Shown here: in pieces, positions 11,313 through 11,360 of the stretch | Numbering within the stretch: the stretch's first letter is position 1 | Layout: every line of letters begins with the position of its first letter | NCBI GenBank assembly: GCA_030146615.1 | Contig: JASLBL010000206.1 | Coordinates: 1 to 11,360 of the forward strand | DNA: 11,360 nt | Source of the DNA: Actinomycetes bacterium | Lineage (GTDB): Bacteria > Actinomycetota > CALGFH01 | Reading direction: 5' to 3' | Notes under the pieces: generated by a model | Database searches by the model: none | Told to the model about the DNA's origin: nothing | What the model saw: the letters and a program-made list of their open reading frames with translations, nothing else | Program-made: the position numbers and the translations under genes

Positions 11313-11360
11313 GTGCATCCTAGGGCGAAGCTGACCGTGGCGGGTCGGCGGTTGCTGGTC
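11313..11360 (+). CDS. IS481-family transposase, first 16 codons
   Basis: GTG at 11313 opens a frame that reads M-H-P-R-A-K-L-T-V-A-G-R-R-L-L-V to the window edge. This matches the start of IS481-family transposases (H-x-x-A-x-L-T-x-x-G-R), which continue into a helix-turn-helix and a DDE (rve) catalytic domain. GAGGAGG with an 8-nt spacer supports the start. The gene lies 83 nt inside the inferred element end. Intactness cannot be judged from here. Confidence 0.75.
   Translation, partial: MHPRAKLTVAGRRLLV

Larger units (their letters stand above)
11231..11360 (+). mobile_element. Left end of an IS481-like insertion sequence, runs off the window
   Basis: The element appears to start TGTGGTTCCC at 11231. 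The stretch AGGTTGTGTAGATGGT (11245-11260) resembles the terminal sequence of Bordetella IS481 (from memory), and the coding start reads M-H-P-R-A-K-L-T, as in IS481-family transposases. Flanking bases gCTAGc (11225-11230) match the NCTAGN target known for IS481, and CTAG includes the stop codon of the HAD gene. The right end and second target copy are outside the window, so duplication cannot be confirmed. Confidence 0.72.

Noticed and set aside
1..11360. tRNA, rRNA, CRISPR arrays, classical rho-independent terminators
   Set aside because: None seen on either strand: no regularly spaced repeats, no tRNA-like cloverleaf ends, and no GC hairpin followed by a T-run.

Overview
This is very GC-rich DNA, dense with GTG and TTG starts and with overlapping co-directional genes. 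The central gene string is glutaredoxin, rex, hemA, hemC, hemD, hemB. Together with a Rex operator, TANNNT-type -10 boxes and a parS-like site, it points to a chromosomal segment of a high-GC actinobacterium (Actinomycetota). I cannot name the class. HemD is a stand-alone protein, not the HemD-methyltransferase fusion I remember from Streptomyces, so it is probably not Streptomyces.

Layout. Positions 1-482 hold the 3' end of an XRE-type regulator gene and, convergent with it, a 55-codon coiled-coil gene. Positions 562-1704 are a complete IS630-family element with an intact DDE transposase. From 4052 down to 1702 runs a leftward cluster: a TIM-barrel sugar phosphate isomerase/epimerase, a 28-aa one-helix membrane peptide, and an ECF-sigma-like protein that carries its own membrane anchor and a Thr/Pro-rich tail. 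A divergent promoter region (4053-4158) separates this from the rightward operon. That operon holds a 49-aa leader ORF that is probably leaderless, a glutaredoxin-like protein, Rex, HemA, HemC, HemD, HemB, an esterase and a HAD phosphatase (4159-11229). From 11231 a second insertion sequence, IS481-like, begins; only its left end and 16 transposase codons are inside the window.

How it fits together. HemA, HemB, HemC and HemD carry glutamyl-tRNA to uroporphyrinogen III. Rex senses NADH/NAD+ and should repress its own promoter through an 18-bp operator that covers the -35 box, which ties heme supply to respiratory redox state. The glutaredoxin-like protein fits that theme. A near-perfect parS sequence lies on the start codon of the esterase gene, which suggests an origin-proximal location.

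The most interesting signals are these: the parS candidate; the fusion of sigma domains to a membrane anchor; two unrelated insertion sequences that each landed in a CTAG forming a host stop codon and left the stop intact; a transposase leader hairpin that buries its own Shine-Dalgarno; and three small genes of 28, 49 and 55 codons.
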